64,000 bases of DNA from Coriobacteriaceae bacterium. Its GTDB lineage: Bacteria > Actinomycetota > Coriobacteriia > Coriobacteriales > Coriobacteriaceae. Of the stretch, positions 31,635 through 40,677 are shown piece by piece. How positions within the stretch are numbered: position 1 is the stretch's first letter; the number at the start of each line of letters is the position of its first letter. The notes under the pieces were generated by a model, which was not told the origin of the DNA, searched no databases, and saw only the letters and a program-made list of their open reading frames with translations. A program made the position numbers and the translations under genes. The DNA lies in assembly GCA_025992855.1 (NCBI GenBank), contig DAJPGB010000001.1:1984001-2048000 (forward strand), given 5' to 3'.

Positions 31635-32060
31635 TTACTCAGCAGCCTCGGTGGTCTCGGCCTCGGCAGCGGCCTCCTCGACGGGAGCCTCTGCGGGAGC
31701 CTCGGCGGCCTGCTTGGCAGCCTCCTCGGCGAACTTAGCGGCACGCTTAGCCTTCTCGGCAGCCTTAGCCTCAGCGGCGGCCTTGCGAGCGGCCTCGGCC
31801 TCAGCAGCCTTGGCGGCCTTGGCAGCCTTGGCCTCCTCAGCCTTCTTGAGCTGGGCGGCAGCGGCGCCACCGAACTTGTCGGCGAAGCGCTGGACGCGTC
31901 CACCGGTGTCGACGAACTTCTGCTGGCCGGTGTAGAACGGGTGGCACTCGTTGCAAAGCTCGACCTTCATCTCAGACACGGTAGCGTGCGTCTTGAAGGT
32001 GTTGCCGCAGGAGCACGTCACCGTGCACTCGACATACTGGGGATGGATACCCTGCTTCAT
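31635..32060 (-). CDS. rpmE: 50S ribosomal protein L31 with alanine/lysine-rich tail
   Basis: The first 65 residues are a zinc-type L31: [19 protein letters not shown] with ligand cysteines at 16, 18, 36 and 39. The remaining 76 residues are an Ala/Glu/Lys coiled-coil-like tail ending in an acidic stretch. Standard L31 is about 70 residues, so the protein is twice the normal size. The tail shows no stop or frameshift and has the codon bias of the core genes, so it is probably genuine. It is monocistronic with its own terminator. Confidence 0.93.
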   Translation of the reverse strand: MKQGIHPQYVECTVTCSCGNTFKTHATVSEMKVELCNECHPFYTGQQKFVDTGGRVQRFADKFGGAAAAQLKKAEEAKAAKAAKAAEAEAARKAAAEAKAAEKAKRAAKFAEEAAKQAAEAPAEAPVEEAAAEAETTEAAE

Positions 32061-32195
32061 GGTAGGACTCCTTATTGGTCAGGCGCTGGTTACCGATCAG
32101 CGCATAAGGCGTCTTGGTTTCCGACCAAGACAACAAACTCGGCTATGGTACCACGGCACCGCACGTCCCACAAAAGGTTCACGGTCTTTTCGGCA

Positions 32196-32210
32196 CAACA
32201 CGAGCTGGAC
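32196..32210. repeat. Left direct repeat flanking the 8.5-kb element
   Basis: CAACACGAGCTGGAC matches CAACACGAGCCGGAC at 40678-40692 at 14 of 15 positions. Both abut the element ends, as expected for a target-site duplication. Confidence 0.75.
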
Positions 32211-32246
32211 CTTAAATATCAACTTCATCCGAACACTCCCCCACAT

Positions 32247-34055
32247 TCATCTCTCGTATGTATCGAGGTATTCCTGCTTGAGCGTCTGCGAGGACGACTC
32301 GATCTTTTCCACGAGTGTGCCGGCCTCGATGAAGTAGAACGAGTTGGTGAGGTCTGCCAGGTCGTCGAGTAGATGGCTTGAAATGAGCACGCTGCGTCCC
32401 CGCGCCACTTCGCTGCGCATCGCGTCGCAGGAGGTTTTCCGTTTTCCCGGATCGAGGCCGTTCAGCGGTTCATCGAGGATGAGGTACGGGCAATCGGTCG
32501 CTATCGCCATGGCAAGCTTTACCTGCTGCTTCATTCCTGTCGAGAGTTTACGGGTCGGCTTGTCGAGATATGGGGAGATTCCGAGGGAGTTGCAGAGCGG
32601 GTCGATGTCGGCAGCCGATTTCCACGCCTCCCTAACGAAAGCAAGGTGCTCGAGGGCCGATAGCGTGGGGTAGAGATCCGTACCGCCCGAAGAGCTCAGG
32701 TAGACGAGTTCTGCGAATTCGGCTGATCGACGCTGGCAGATTCCGTCTGCCAACAGGCTTCCCGAGCGGATGCGGGTGGGAAATTGGCCCGACAGCGCTT
32801 CAAGAAGGGTGGTTTTCCCCGAGCCGTTGGGGGCGACGAGCCCAGCCGCCGTTCCCGGGCTCAGGAAAAGCGGTCCGATTGAAAGTATCGTCGTGCTTCC
32901 GTATCCCACGCTCACGTCCAGAAGCTCGAGCCCATGGTGCTTTTTCGCGGGTCCAGGCTGTTTGGGCGAACGTGTCGCAACGGCGCCGACCGCAAAAAGG
33001 ACCGCGGCGTATATCAGGGCCACGGCAAGCATCGATGCACCGCCCGAACCGGAGCCAGTGAATTCCGTCGGGAAGCATCCCACGTAACCCGTTGCCTCGA
33101 TAGGCGAGAACACGGCCAGCGGCAGAAGCCCGAGCACGGCATTATGCTCCAGCGCCGAATCGGACAGTAACGGGAATGCCGGGGCCGCGACAAGCAGCGC
33201 GGAGGCAAGGGGGCCTGCGAGGACGCGCCTCGTTGCGGTCGATAGGACGACGGAGCAAACGGATATCAAGGTTCCGCCCGCAAGAAGCGCGATAAGCAGG
33301 GTCGTGAAGACGTTTCCCGCGATCGTGGTGGCAAGCGCGCCGTCATGGAAGAAGGCGATCGGGTACCCAATTTGCCCGAAGCCGTTTAGGGCCAAGGCGT
33401 AAATGCCCCCGGGCGCGAGGCCGGCGAGGAGCATCGCGGTCCCCGCGGCGATTATCGAAAACACGGTCTGGATAAGGCGCCGGAATTTGGGCACGGGCGC
33501 CTTCGCCGCCAGGGTCGCAGGCCTTGTGGCCCCGAGCAGGAGTATCGACGAGAGAAGGAAGGGGATGAAGGGAAGGAAAGACGGCGCCGTGGCAATGGCG
33601 TAAGGCAGGAAGGAAAGGAATGGCAGGTCGCTTGCGGAGGCCGGGATATCCGTGATGCCGGAGCTGCTCAGGGCACGGCAATATGCGAGCTCCGCGTCAT
33701 TGGTCTCTCGGTCTCCCACGATGGACCCGGATTGGAAGCCTTCGCCCATGAGCGCGTAGTAGCTCTCGGCAGAATCGAGAAAGGCGGCGTCGGTTTGAGC
33801 GGCGAGGGCGGCGTTCGCGTATCTTGCAAGCTCCGCGTCATTTTGCTGCTCTGGAGATAGGTCTGTGCCGCTGGCCTGGGGCGCGCGCGTATTGAATGCG
33901 TCGACAAAGCCCTGCATGCCCTGCTTCATAAAGAAGGGCCCGTAGATGGGTGAATTGAACGCAATGGGGACGGAAAAGGCTGCAGCGAGAACGAGCGTAC
34001 AAATCCATACGGCCTTGTCTCTTAGGATTAGTTTGAGAAGAAGTCGACAGTACAT
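32247..34055 (-). CDS. ABC transporter: fused permease and ATPase
   Basis: This 602-residue protein joins an N-terminal membrane domain (helix at 16-33, a polar outer loop 40-145, then about six helices from 147 to 360) to a C-terminal ABC ATPase (about 375-602) with APNGSGKTT at 408-416, signature LSTGMKQQ and Walker B YLILDEPLNGLDP. The layout suggests a half exporter, probably pairing with the ATPase and permease encoded just upstream. The substrate cannot be told. The stop codon lies within the terminal repeat of the mobile element. The family is unfamiliar to me beyond ABC-2-like export. Confidence 0.85.
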   Translation of the reverse strand: MYCRLLLKLILRDKAVWICTLVLAAAFSVPIAFNSPIYGPFFMKQGMQGFVDAFNTRAPQASGTDLSPEQQNDAELARYANAALAAQTDAAFLDSAESYYALMGEGFQSGSIVGDRETNDAELAYCRALSSSGITDIPASASDLPFLSFLPYAIATAPSFLPFIPFLLSSILLLGATRPATLAAKAPVPKFRRLIQTVFSIIAAGTAMLLAGLAPGGIYALALNGFGQIGYPIAFFHDGALATTIAGNVFTTLLIALLAGGTLISVCSVVLSTATRRVLAGPLASALLVAAPAFPLLSDSALEHNAVLGLLPLAVFSPIEATGYVGCFPTEFTGSGSGGASMLAVALIYAAVLFAVGAVATRSPKQPGPAKKHHGLELLDVSVGYGSTTILSIGPLFLSPGTAAGLVAPNGSGKTTLLEALSGQFPTRIRSGSLLADGICQRRSAEFAELVYLSSSGGTDLYPTLSALEHLAFVREAWKSAADIDPLCNSLGISPYLDKPTRKLSTGMKQQVKLAMAIATDCPYLILDEPLNGLDPGKRKTSCDAMRSEVARGRSVLISSHLLDDLADLTNSFYFIEAGTLVEKIESSSQTLKQEYLDTYER

Positions 34056-34208
34056 TTAGAAGCACCTACGTTCCTCAAAGAATTGTTAGATTAAAAGTAA
34101 CAGACCGGATGAAGATACGTGCGACGGGGGCGAGGCGAATGCCTGAGCGGTATCGATACGCGGGTTCAACGGCATCATATTGACCGCATAGATTATTAAC
34201 TCGCATTT

Positions 34209-34958
34209 CTACCCGCCCTTTTCGTAGAGTCGCCGATACGTGCTTAGCGCACCCTCGGCGCGTCCGGCAGGCTTTGCGAAATGGGATCCAGGAGACTTCG
34301 GCGCAGCATCATCTTGCGGAATGCTTCTAATGAGCCTCCCATCCTTCAAAAACAGAATCTCATCGCACAGCCTATCGACCGAATCCAAGATGTGGGATGA
34401 CATGATGATGCACGTACCAGAATCGGCCAGCTTCCTGAGAATCTCGGAATGCAAGTCCACCCTGCTGGGGTCGAGCGCGTTCATGGGCTCATCTAATAGA
34501 AGGTACCGCGCGCCCGTCGCATACGCAATCGCCAGGGTAAGCTGCTGCTTCATGCCCTGGCTCAGAGTGCGGATCCTCATCTTCGCGAACTCGCCTATCT
34601 GCGTTTGTTCCACTATCTCTTCGATATCGCGAGCATGCGGCCACATATCGCAAACCATCTTGAGGTGATCTTCCGCACGCAATCCGGGATACAGCAGCGT
34701 CCCCTCACCAGGTGCATAGAAGATCATAGAACGGACCTCTCTCGCACCCGTACCCTGCACCTCATCCAGAACGATGCTCCCGTCCACACGAGGACCCGGC
34801 AAACCTGCCATCGCACGCAGCAACGTCGTCTTTCCATGCCCGTTCGGAGCGACGAGACCGTAGACCGTACCCGGGGCAAACTCAGCGTTCACCGAATCTA
34901 CGAGCACCTTCTTTCCATAAGAGATCGTCAGCGTTTGAAGGTCAATCATCGAGATCAT
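34209..34958 (-). CDS. ABC transporter ATP-binding protein
   Basis: The 249-residue ATPase carries Walker A APNGHGKTT near residue 38, signature LSQGMKQQ, Walker B YLLLDEPMNALDP and the switch histidine in SSHILD. It resembles the ATPase half of the fused protein downstream (identical GMKQQ, DEPxNxLDP and LYPxL motifs), so the pair probably arose by duplication. The start ATG overlaps the stop of the upstream permease (ATGA), showing translational coupling to a gene that is now disrupted by an IS. Confidence 0.88.
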   Translation of the reverse strand: MISMIDLQTLTISYGKKVLVDSVNAEFAPGTVYGLVAPNGHGKTTLLRAMAGLPGPRVDGSIVLDEVQGTGAREVRSMIFYAPGEGTLLYPGLRAEDHLKMVCDMWPHARDIEEIVEQTQIGEFAKMRIRTLSQGMKQQLTLAIAYATGARYLLLDEPMNALDPSRVDLHSEILRKLADSGTCIIMSSHILDSVDRLCDEILFLKDGRLIRSIPQDDAAPKSPGSHFAKPAGRAEGALSTYRRLYEKGG

Positions 34959-36790
34959 CCCCTTTCGATCTTTGGAACACTCAGGCGCACCATCAACGGA
35001 GATACGGCGCCCAAGACCACCAGCAGAGCGCCCGATGCGCCGACGACCTCTCCAAAAGGCATCGCGTTCGTCCCTCGCCCAAGGAACCCAATCGTCCCCA
35101 CCTGGGAAGCGGGATCAAACGAGGCGAATGGAGCCAGCAGCGCGACGCCCATGCCCACGCTTTCAACATGAGCGCTCAACGAACCCAACACCAAGAGAAC
35201 CGCGCAAACCATTCCGGTGACAACGGGGTTGCGGCTAATCGCTGCTGTCAACGCAGCGACGACGGAAATCACGCCGTATGCCATGACCAGCAACGGAATA
35301 CTGCACAACACCGCCTCCCCCACCATGGACGTTGTCGAAGCTCCCGCCCGAATGAGAGCGACGGGATACTCCGATCCACCCGCACCGTTCTTAATCACGG
35401 ACACAACGACAGCGGGAACCATCGACACCAAAAGCAGCACCAAGCCAAGCAGGAGAGCCAGCGCAACAGCCGTCAGAAAACGCACATGCGCTGTTGCGGG
35501 GATCTGGAGAACCAGAAGGGAACGACACTGCAGGTGGGTGCACGCGAGCGATGTGACAACCACGGGCAACAGCAAAAATAAGGAGGGAAGCGCTGCCTGG
35601 AGATACGAAAGGAGGATTAATGGGGGCATCTTCGTACTTAACTCGTAAACCTTGGGGTCCGGCAAGCTCGCGATCGACTCAAGCAGAAGGGCGCGCGCCT
35701 CCGCACGAGAAGGAGTCTCCGGCTCGATTCCGATCGATTGCAGGAGAGTCGCATCTGCCGCGCCCAGCTCACCTCGAGCGCGCTCGTACGTCGCAAGGCT
35801 TCGAAACCCCTCCGCAGGCATAGGCGCGTACACGAAACCCGAAAGAGCATCCCGCATGTCTTCCAGGGCCGCTTTGCCCTCGACGTCCATATTCGCAGCG
35901 TTCTGCTCTAGATACCGATCTATTGAACGGAGCTCCCCATCCCTATACCGAACAGCGGAAACGTTATCAGCGTCAGGAAACATCTCGACCAGAGCCGGGG
36001 CCAGCATCGTCGTCGACATTGCAATCGCGCATACGGCGAGGGTAGGAGAACGCAGGAGCAGTTTCCCCATCGTTCTTACGTATGCAACGGCGGAGGCACA
36101 AGCGCTCGAACGAGTTGCCGTTCTCGATGCAGTGAAGGAACCTCTCTCAAGACAAATCGGGGATATCGGGCACGCGCAGCCGCTCTTTCCAGCAACGCAA
36201 AGCAGGCTAATTGCCAGCACCTCGATCCCGATTGCGCATACGAGGGCAATCGCGCCACGCTCGAAGCAAAGTCCAGGCAGATTCACTATCTGCGTTGTCG
36301 GGTACGGGCTATAGGCGCCGACGGTCAACTCAGTGTTCGCATACGTAAGGGGATTCAACAGGGCGAACTCACGTAAAGCGATGGATCTTCCGTAATACCC
36401 GGGAACCATCGTCACCCCCATCAGGGCACATACGAACACGATTCCAAGCGTAGGGTTATTGGCAATCTTCACGGCAAGGTGAACGACAAGCGAGATGAAC
36501 GCTGCCACCAAGAATTGCAAGATGGCCGTCTGCGCGAACACCAGCCAAGCCGGTTTGATAACCGGAGTCGCATATTGAATGTAGCCTATCGGATAGAACG
36601 GCGAGCCCGGGCCATTCTTCACAAGCGCGGCGATTATCCCTGGAAGATTGATGGCGAGGACGGCAAGCATTGCAAAAACACTCGCCCATACGCTCGATGC
36701 AACAAGTCTACCCAGCTCGCCCATCGGTGCCTGGATGATGAGCTTTTCACGTTTGTTAAGACGCGCGGCAAGGAACGAGACGGCAACGGC
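34955..36790 (-). pseudogene. ABC permease, 3' part of a gene split by an IS
   Basis: About 610 codons remain in frame from the IS junction to the stop. The product carries two related membrane domains: segments around VNxxxPAVVVSVIKNG and INLPGIIAALVKNG, each followed by PVALI or PIGYI, and one outer loop of about 120 residues between them. Its missing beginning is at 38427-38827. An ATG at 36724 could give a truncated product, but it lacks a ribosome site. With both parts joined the protein would be about 745 residues. Confidence 0.85.
36777..36790. repeat. Left target-site duplication of the IS
   Basis: GAGACGGCAACGGC is repeated exactly at 38427-38440, on either side of the IS. Rejoining the permease gene across one copy restores the frame TAVAVSFLAARL. 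Confidence 0.88.
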
Positions 36791-36850
36791 GGTTGATTTC
36801 CGATCTCAGCCGAACACATTGAGCGGATAGGCCGTTCCCGCAGCTAGCCG

Positions 36851-36884
36851 AACGCCCCCGAGGCCCCTCACGGGCCCCGGGGGC
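36851..36884 (+). terminator. GC-rich hairpin at the IS left end
   Basis: GCCCCCGAGGCCC and GGGCCCCGGGGGC enclose a short loop; GCCGTTTT follows on the plus strand. It would block transcription entering or leaving the IS. Confidence 0.6.
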
Positions 36885-37016
36885 GCCGTTTTCCCAGTTG
36901 AAGGAACGGTGGAGATGTGTTTCGATGGGTCCGGTGGCCATGCTCCGCCCTCCGCCCGGCACCTCTTCCCAGACTCAGCCGGACGGTCGGTCCGTCTATT
37001 CCGTTTTGCCTTCAGA

Positions 37017-38309
37017 CTAGGCCAGCGGGGCATCGCCCCTCTCGGCGCGCGCCCTCTCGATGAGGCCCGGCGTCAGGTCGAGTTCGCCGATGGGCACCTC
37101 CTCCACGCCGTAGGCGTCCAGCAGCGCCGCCGCGTCGCCGCCGAGCATCGCCCTGAAGGCGCGGGCGGGCGTCGAGAAGCCGAGCGCGCCGCGGGGCTCG
37201 GAGTTCACGTGCGACATGGCCAGCGCCAGGTCCGCCGGGGCGAGCCGGTCGAACCTGAGGCACGCGCCCTTGGGAAGCAGCTTCCTTATCTCGACGTGGT
37301 TTCGCTCGCAGGCGCCCTTCTGGTCGCTGCGCCTGGGGTCGCAGTAGAACAGCCTCGTCTCGCCCGGCCCCTCGCCGAGGAGCGCCGCGATCGCGCCCTC
37401 GTCGGAGAACTCCGCGCCGTTGTCGGTGAGCACGGCGCGGAAGACCCTCCCCATGCCGTCGGCGCCCAGCACCGAGCGCACGCCCTCCAGCGCCGCCTCC
37501 ACGCTCGCCGAGTCCTTCGCCTCGAGCAGGAGCGCCAGCTGGAGCCTGCTGGGGCGGTGGAGCAGCGTGAGCAGGCAGGCCGAGTCCTCCCTGGCGCCCT
37601 CGACGGTGTCCATCTCCCAGGCCGCGGCGCACGCGTCCTCCCCGAGGGCGAGGAACGCGGCGTGCGACCTGCGGGCGGAGTGGCGCGTGGCCGCCCGGCC
37701 GGCGGCGCGCTTGCGCGGCCTGTAGCCGACCTTGCGCCTGAGCTCCATGTTGGTCATGCCGTCGTAGCCCGCCGCGACCCAGCGGTAGATGGTCGACGGC
37801 GACAGGTCCACCGGCCCGCCGTTGCACGCCGCCATCTGCTCGGGGGACAGCCCCCGGCGCAGGCAGCCCCTTATGGCCTCCAGCCTGGCCGCCGCGGCCG
37901 GCTCGTCGGCATCGATCCCGCGCCTGGACGAGACGAGCACCGAGTCGGCGCACAGCTGCGCGGCGCGGGCCTCGTAGAAGACGTGCGGGCGGCGCTTGCA
38001 GCCCACCGCGCGGTAGCGGCCGCAGCCGTTGCAGCAGCGCGGCCACGCGGCCAGGCGCGGGCAGGCCGCCGACAGGTCGGCCGAGCCGTCCACGCGCTCG
38101 CCGCGCCTGGCCTTCGGCGCCGTCACGAACCTGTGCGACGCCACCTCGGCGCTCACCGTCGAGGGCGACCTGCCCAGCTCCCTCGCGATCTCCCTGCACG
38201 AGGCCCCGCGTTCCAGCATCCTCTGGACCGTGTCCCGCTCGTGCCTGGTGAGCCTGCCGTAGGCCCTCGGGGCCGCCTTCTCGGGACCCTTCTTCCTCTT
38301 TCCGGACAT
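37017..38309 (-). CDS. IS30-family transposase
   Basis: The 430-residue enzyme has an N-terminal helix-turn-helix (about 17-60, RLTRHERDTVQRMLERGAS), a cysteine-bearing linker (about 83-105, CPRLAAWPRCCNGCG), a second helix-turn-helix (about 155-180, LSPSTIYRWV) and a DDE catalytic domain with D234 (WEMDTVEG), D296 (LTDNGAEF) and E335 (KGACERNHVEIRKLLPKG). The ATG at 38309 has GGAGGA six bases upstream. All key residues are intact, so it may be active. Codon use is extremely GC-rich at third positions, unlike the host permease. Confidence 0.93.
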   Translation of the reverse strand: MSGKRKKGPEKAAPRAYGRLTRHERDTVQRMLERGASCREIARELGRSPSTVSAEVASHRFVTAPKARRGERVDGSADLSAACPRLAAWPRCCNGCGRYRAVGCKRRPHVFYEARAAQLCADSVLVSSRRGIDADEPAAAARLEAIRGCLRRGLSPEQMAACNGGPVDLSPSTIYRWVAAGYDGMTNMELRRKVGYRPRKRAAGRAATRHSARRSHAAFLALGEDACAAAWEMDTVEGAREDSACLLTLLHRPSRLQLALLLEAKDSASVEAALEGVRSVLGADGMGRVFRAVLTDNGAEFSDEGAIAALLGEGPGETRLFYCDPRRSDQKGACERNHVEIRKLLPKGACLRFDRLAPADLALAMSHVNSEPRGALGFSTPARAFRAMLGGDAAALLDAYGVEEVPIGELDLTPGLIERARAERGDAPLA

Positions 38310-38362
38310 GCCGTCCTCCGATCTCCCGGGGCCGGCCGGTCCGGCCCTCAGGGTATCGGGTT

Positions 38363-38398
38363 CCCACATTCATCCGCACATGTACGGATGAATGTGGG
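38363..38398. repeat. 36-bp palindrome near the IS right end
   Basis: CCCACATTCATCCG and CGGATGAATGTGGG flank an ACATGT core, with one base pair mismatched. It lies between the terminal repeat and the transposase start and may bind the transposase or control its transcription. Confidence 0.8.
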
Positions 38399-38426
38399 AG
38401 GTGTTCGGATGAAGTTGATAATCAAG

Positions 38427-38827
38427 GAGACGGCAACGGCCGTTGCGACCCATAGCAAGTACTCCTTCGATCCGTCATAATAGGTGTACTCTCCATCCGA
38501 TATCTGCAGAAACGGAAGTAGGGGAGAGAGCGGTGCCAAGATAAGACGTCCCGCGGCAAGAGGGTACAGAAGCGCGGGCATGCTTGATGAAGAGGTATAG
38601 ACACCGTCCTCCCCCGCATTCACAAGCGCATCCGCATAGGATGCTGACAATTCCTGCTCAACACGGGTTATTCCCGACTCGAGGTATTCGACCCGTCCGT
38701 CGATGCCAGCCGCGCTCCTGAAGACGGGCAGAGCACAAAGAACCATCAACGCAACAACGACAACACAGAGCGACCTGGAGGAGAGAAGCGACCTAAAGAT
38801 CGCCTTCGAGATTTTGAGCATATTCAT
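38427..38827 (-). pseudogene. ABC permease, 5' part of a gene split by an IS
   Basis: The first 133 codons start MNMLKISKAIFRSLL, with a membrane helix at about 18-35, a polar outer loop and the start of the next helix (EYLLWVATAVAVS) where the IS lies. The frame runs on into IS sequence to 38348. The ATG at 38827 has AAGG upstream. Joining it to 34955-36790 across one copy of the 14-bp duplication yields a continuous permease. Confidence 0.85.
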
Positions 38828-38861
38828 CGCCAACCTTAACCTCATCCAGTCGGAACAGAGG

Positions 38862-38888
38862 GGCCGAACAAAATGCTCGGCCCTTATT
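38862..38888. terminator. Hairpin between divergent genes of the island
   Basis: GGGGCCGA and TCGGCCC arms with a nine-nucleotide loop lie between the permease start and the DUF2975 gene, in an AT-rich stretch that should also hold the promoters. As a terminator it would act on the plus strand (TTATT follows). Confidence 0.45.
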
Positions 38889-38962
38889 ACTTGCCGGCAA
38901 AGTCAATTTAACATAAACTGTTAAAAAGTAACCTGAGTTTTTTAAATTCTTCGGAGGTTATT

Positions 38963-39475
38963 ATGAGTTCCGACAATCGCACTCCCCGGCTTCATTCCTT
39001 CCGCATCGCATGTGCGATAGCCTCTGCGACCCTTTGCGCCACCGCCATCGCACAAGTGGCGTTCTCCTTAAAGCCAGCAATCGAAGTGCTCGACAACCCT
39101 GTAATTGCAGACTCCCCCGCGTATCCAGCCCTTGCGATCTCGACATTGGTCCCTGCCGTCATCGGTATCGCTACGACCATCCTCAGCGCCGTTCTCGTGT
39201 GGACGATCAAGAGCGGAGACCCCTTCAAGAAAGGGTCTGCGACATGCTTGAAGGTGCTCGGCATTCTCTTCGTTGTTCAAGCTGCCACCAGCCTCTACGC
39301 CGGCTCACTCAAAACCTCCGTTTCGATGTTTGGCGGCGAGGGGGCCGTCGGCGCCCAAGAGATCGCTTCATCATTCGATTGGACCTCTCTGGTTCTCGGC
39401 ATCGTCCTGTTCATGCTTTCCCAGCTCTTCTTGTACGCCCGAGAGCTGTACCTCGACTCCGACGAGATTGCGTAA
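38963..39475 (+). CDS. DUF2975-family membrane protein
   Basis: This 170-residue protein has four hydrophobic segments (about 13-33, 54-80, 93-112, 138-158) and ends in ARELYLDSDEIA, the usual tail of DUF2975 proteins. The family is nearly always followed by a YozG-type XRE regulator, as here. Its function is unknown; membrane sensing or tolerance to a peptide is speculative. GGAGGT precedes the ATG by seven bases. It is divergent from the ABC permease, so the pair may regulate the exporter. Confidence 0.85.
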   Translation: MSSDNRTPRLHSFRIACAIASATLCATAIAQVAFSLKPAIEVLDNPVIADSPAYPALAISTLVPAVIGIATTILSAVLVWTIKSGDPFKKGSATCLKVLGILFVVQAATSLYAGSLKTSVSMFGGEGAVGAQEIASSFDWTSLVLGIVLFMLSQLFLYARELYLDSDEIA

Positions 39476-39484
39476 GGAAACGCC

Positions 39485-39736
39485 ATGCCCGTAATTGTTC
39501 GCCTCGACAAGATCATGGCCGAGCGAAAGATTTCCTCGAACGAACTTGCCGAAAGGATTGGAACCACGCCCGTGAACCTGTCCCGTATTAAAAAAGGGCA
39601 TATTCGCGGCATTCGCTTCAACACACTCGAGCAGCTATGCCTCGCCCTTCGTTGCCAACCCGGAGACCTTCTCGAAGTCATGAGCGAAGAGGATGCCCGA
39701 AAGGAGTTCGGACTCGATTGGTCCGCCGAGGATTAG
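39485..39736 (+). CDS. YozG-type XRE transcriptional regulator
   Basis: This 83-residue DNA-binding protein has a Cro/CI helix-turn-helix at about 4-65 (SSNELAERIGTTPVNLSRIKKG, FNTLEQLCLALRCQPGDLLE). It starts nine bases after the DUF2975 stop. Such pairs are found together widely, with the membrane protein presumed to modulate the regulator. Its end is unusual: the stop TAG is followed in the same frame by the integrase fragment, marking a deletion junction near the regulator's 3' end. Confidence 0.9.
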   Translation: MPVIVRLDKIMAERKISSNELAERIGTTPVNLSRIKKGHIRGIRFNTLEQLCLALRCQPGDLLEVMSEEDARKEFGLDWSAED

Positions 39737-40462
39737 AGGGCGGTCGTACTCGCCCTGCACACGGGGATGCGAATCGGCGAGGTCTGCGGCCTTCGGTGGT
39801 GCGATGTGGATTTCGAGACGGGCCTGATCTCGATCAGACACTCGGTGGCGTACGCGAAGGGAATGGGTTCGTTCATCAAGGACACCAAGACCCATGACGC
39901 CAGGGGTATCCCCATCGACCCGGTCGGCCTACTCCCCTTCCTGAAGGAGACCCACGAGATCGACTGCGGAAAGCTGCGCTTGCGCGGCCTTACCGGGGCG
40001 GTCGAGATCGGGGACTGCTACATCCTGTCGGAGCCGGGCGCGACCTTCGCGACGACAAGCTATATCCGCAGGGCGTTCAAGACGTTCTCGGAGACCAACG
40101 GCCTCATGGGCACCAACGACGAGCTGATCACGTTCCACGGCCTTCGCCACACGTTCGCAACGCAGTGGATCCGCCAAGGCGGCGATATCAAGGCGCTCCA
40201 ATCGATCCTCGGCCACAAGGACGCCATGGCGACGCTCAACGTCTACGCCGACATCGAGCCCATCTCCAAAATCCATAACATGCTGCGCGCCACGCCGTGC
40301 CTTTGGCGCGGGCACCTCGGGCCGAGAGTCGATCCGGGTCCCATGTTCCAGCAGAGGATCCAGGAGTCCATCGAGACGCTCCAGGCGTTCGGCTACGGCA
40401 TCACCGAGCCGGACGACCGAAATATCGCCATACGCGACGTGAAGACGAACAGTTGGCTCTAG
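39737..40462 (+). pseudogene. Tyrosine integrase, 5'-truncated
   Basis: The frame begins inside the catalytic domain (AVVLALHTGMRIGEVCGLRW) and retains R in TGMRIGE, the HGLRHTFAT box, LGHKD and the tyrosine in NVYADIEP. The N-terminal SAM-like and arm-binding domains are missing, and there is no own start or ribosome site. It follows the XRE stop codon in frame. It is probably left from an integrative element that once carried this region. The last 60 residues after YADIEP do not match a familiar tail. Confidence 0.85.
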
Positions 40463-40607
40463 CTCACCGAGTACGCGGCAGTGCTGGGCCCATCCCAACT
40501 GAGGTCACGGTGGTCCGATAGGGGCGCCGCCCGCGGCATGCGCCGCGGAGCGGTATCCCCTACCGAAGGGCGGGGATGCCCTCCGCTTCCAGTTCGGAAT
40601 CAGCCGT
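40463..40607. other. Right end of the island, non-coding
   Basis: GC-rich inverted repeats (CCGCGG-CATGCG-CCGCGG at about 40533) are present. No gene is supported before the terminal repeat. Confidence 0.4.
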
Positions 40608-40677
40608 CGGAGGCGTTCGGCTGACTGCGGGAACGGCCTGTCCGCTCAATGTGTTCGGCTGAGATCGGAAATCAACC
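40608..40677. repeat. Right terminal repeat of the passenger element
   Basis: Read leftwards from 40677 it begins GGTTGATTTCCGATCTCAGC and matches the left end of the IS at 36791-36860 over about 70 bp with four or so differences, in the inverted orientation. Confidence 0.85.

Larger units (their letters stand above)
36791..38426 (-). mobile_element. IS30-like insertion sequence, 1636 bp
   Basis: The ends are imperfect inverted repeats: GGTTGATTTCCGATCTCAGC + CGAACAC at the left and CTTGATTATCAACTTCATC + CGAACAC at the right. One transposase gene fills it. The right side also holds a 36-bp palindrome at 38363-38398 (CCCACATTCATCCG and inverse) in front of the transposase, and the left side a GC-rich hairpin at 36851-36884. 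The 14-bp duplication is longer than the 2-3 bp of classical IS30 but long duplications are known for some family members (IS1630). Confidence 0.88.
32211..40677. mobile_element. 8.5-kb passenger element with IS30-like ends
   Basis: The left end (32211-32250, CTTAAATATCAACTTCATCC then GAACAC) matches the transposase-proximal end of the IS at 36791-38426. The right end, read leftwards from 40677, matches the IS's other end over about 70 bp (GGTTGATTTCCGATCTCAGC onward, about 66 identities). A 15-bp direct repeat flanks the block. Inside are an ABC exporter cluster, the nested IS, a DUF2975/XRE pair and an integrase fragment, but no second IS30-type transposase. It interrupts otherwise core gene order between rpmE and the ACT-domain gene. 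Confidence 0.75.

Noticed and set aside
36777..36795. A 19-bp target duplication (GAGACGGCAACGGC plus GTTG)
   Set aside because: The extra GTTG has one mismatch and is explained by the IS end itself (GGTTGATT); comparison with the outer element's right end fixes the boundary at 36790/36791.
37012..38379. A 455-residue Arg/Gly-rich frame overlapping the IS transposase
   Set aside because: It has no domain and is the shifted-frame shadow of the IS30 transposase, whose DDE residues are intact.
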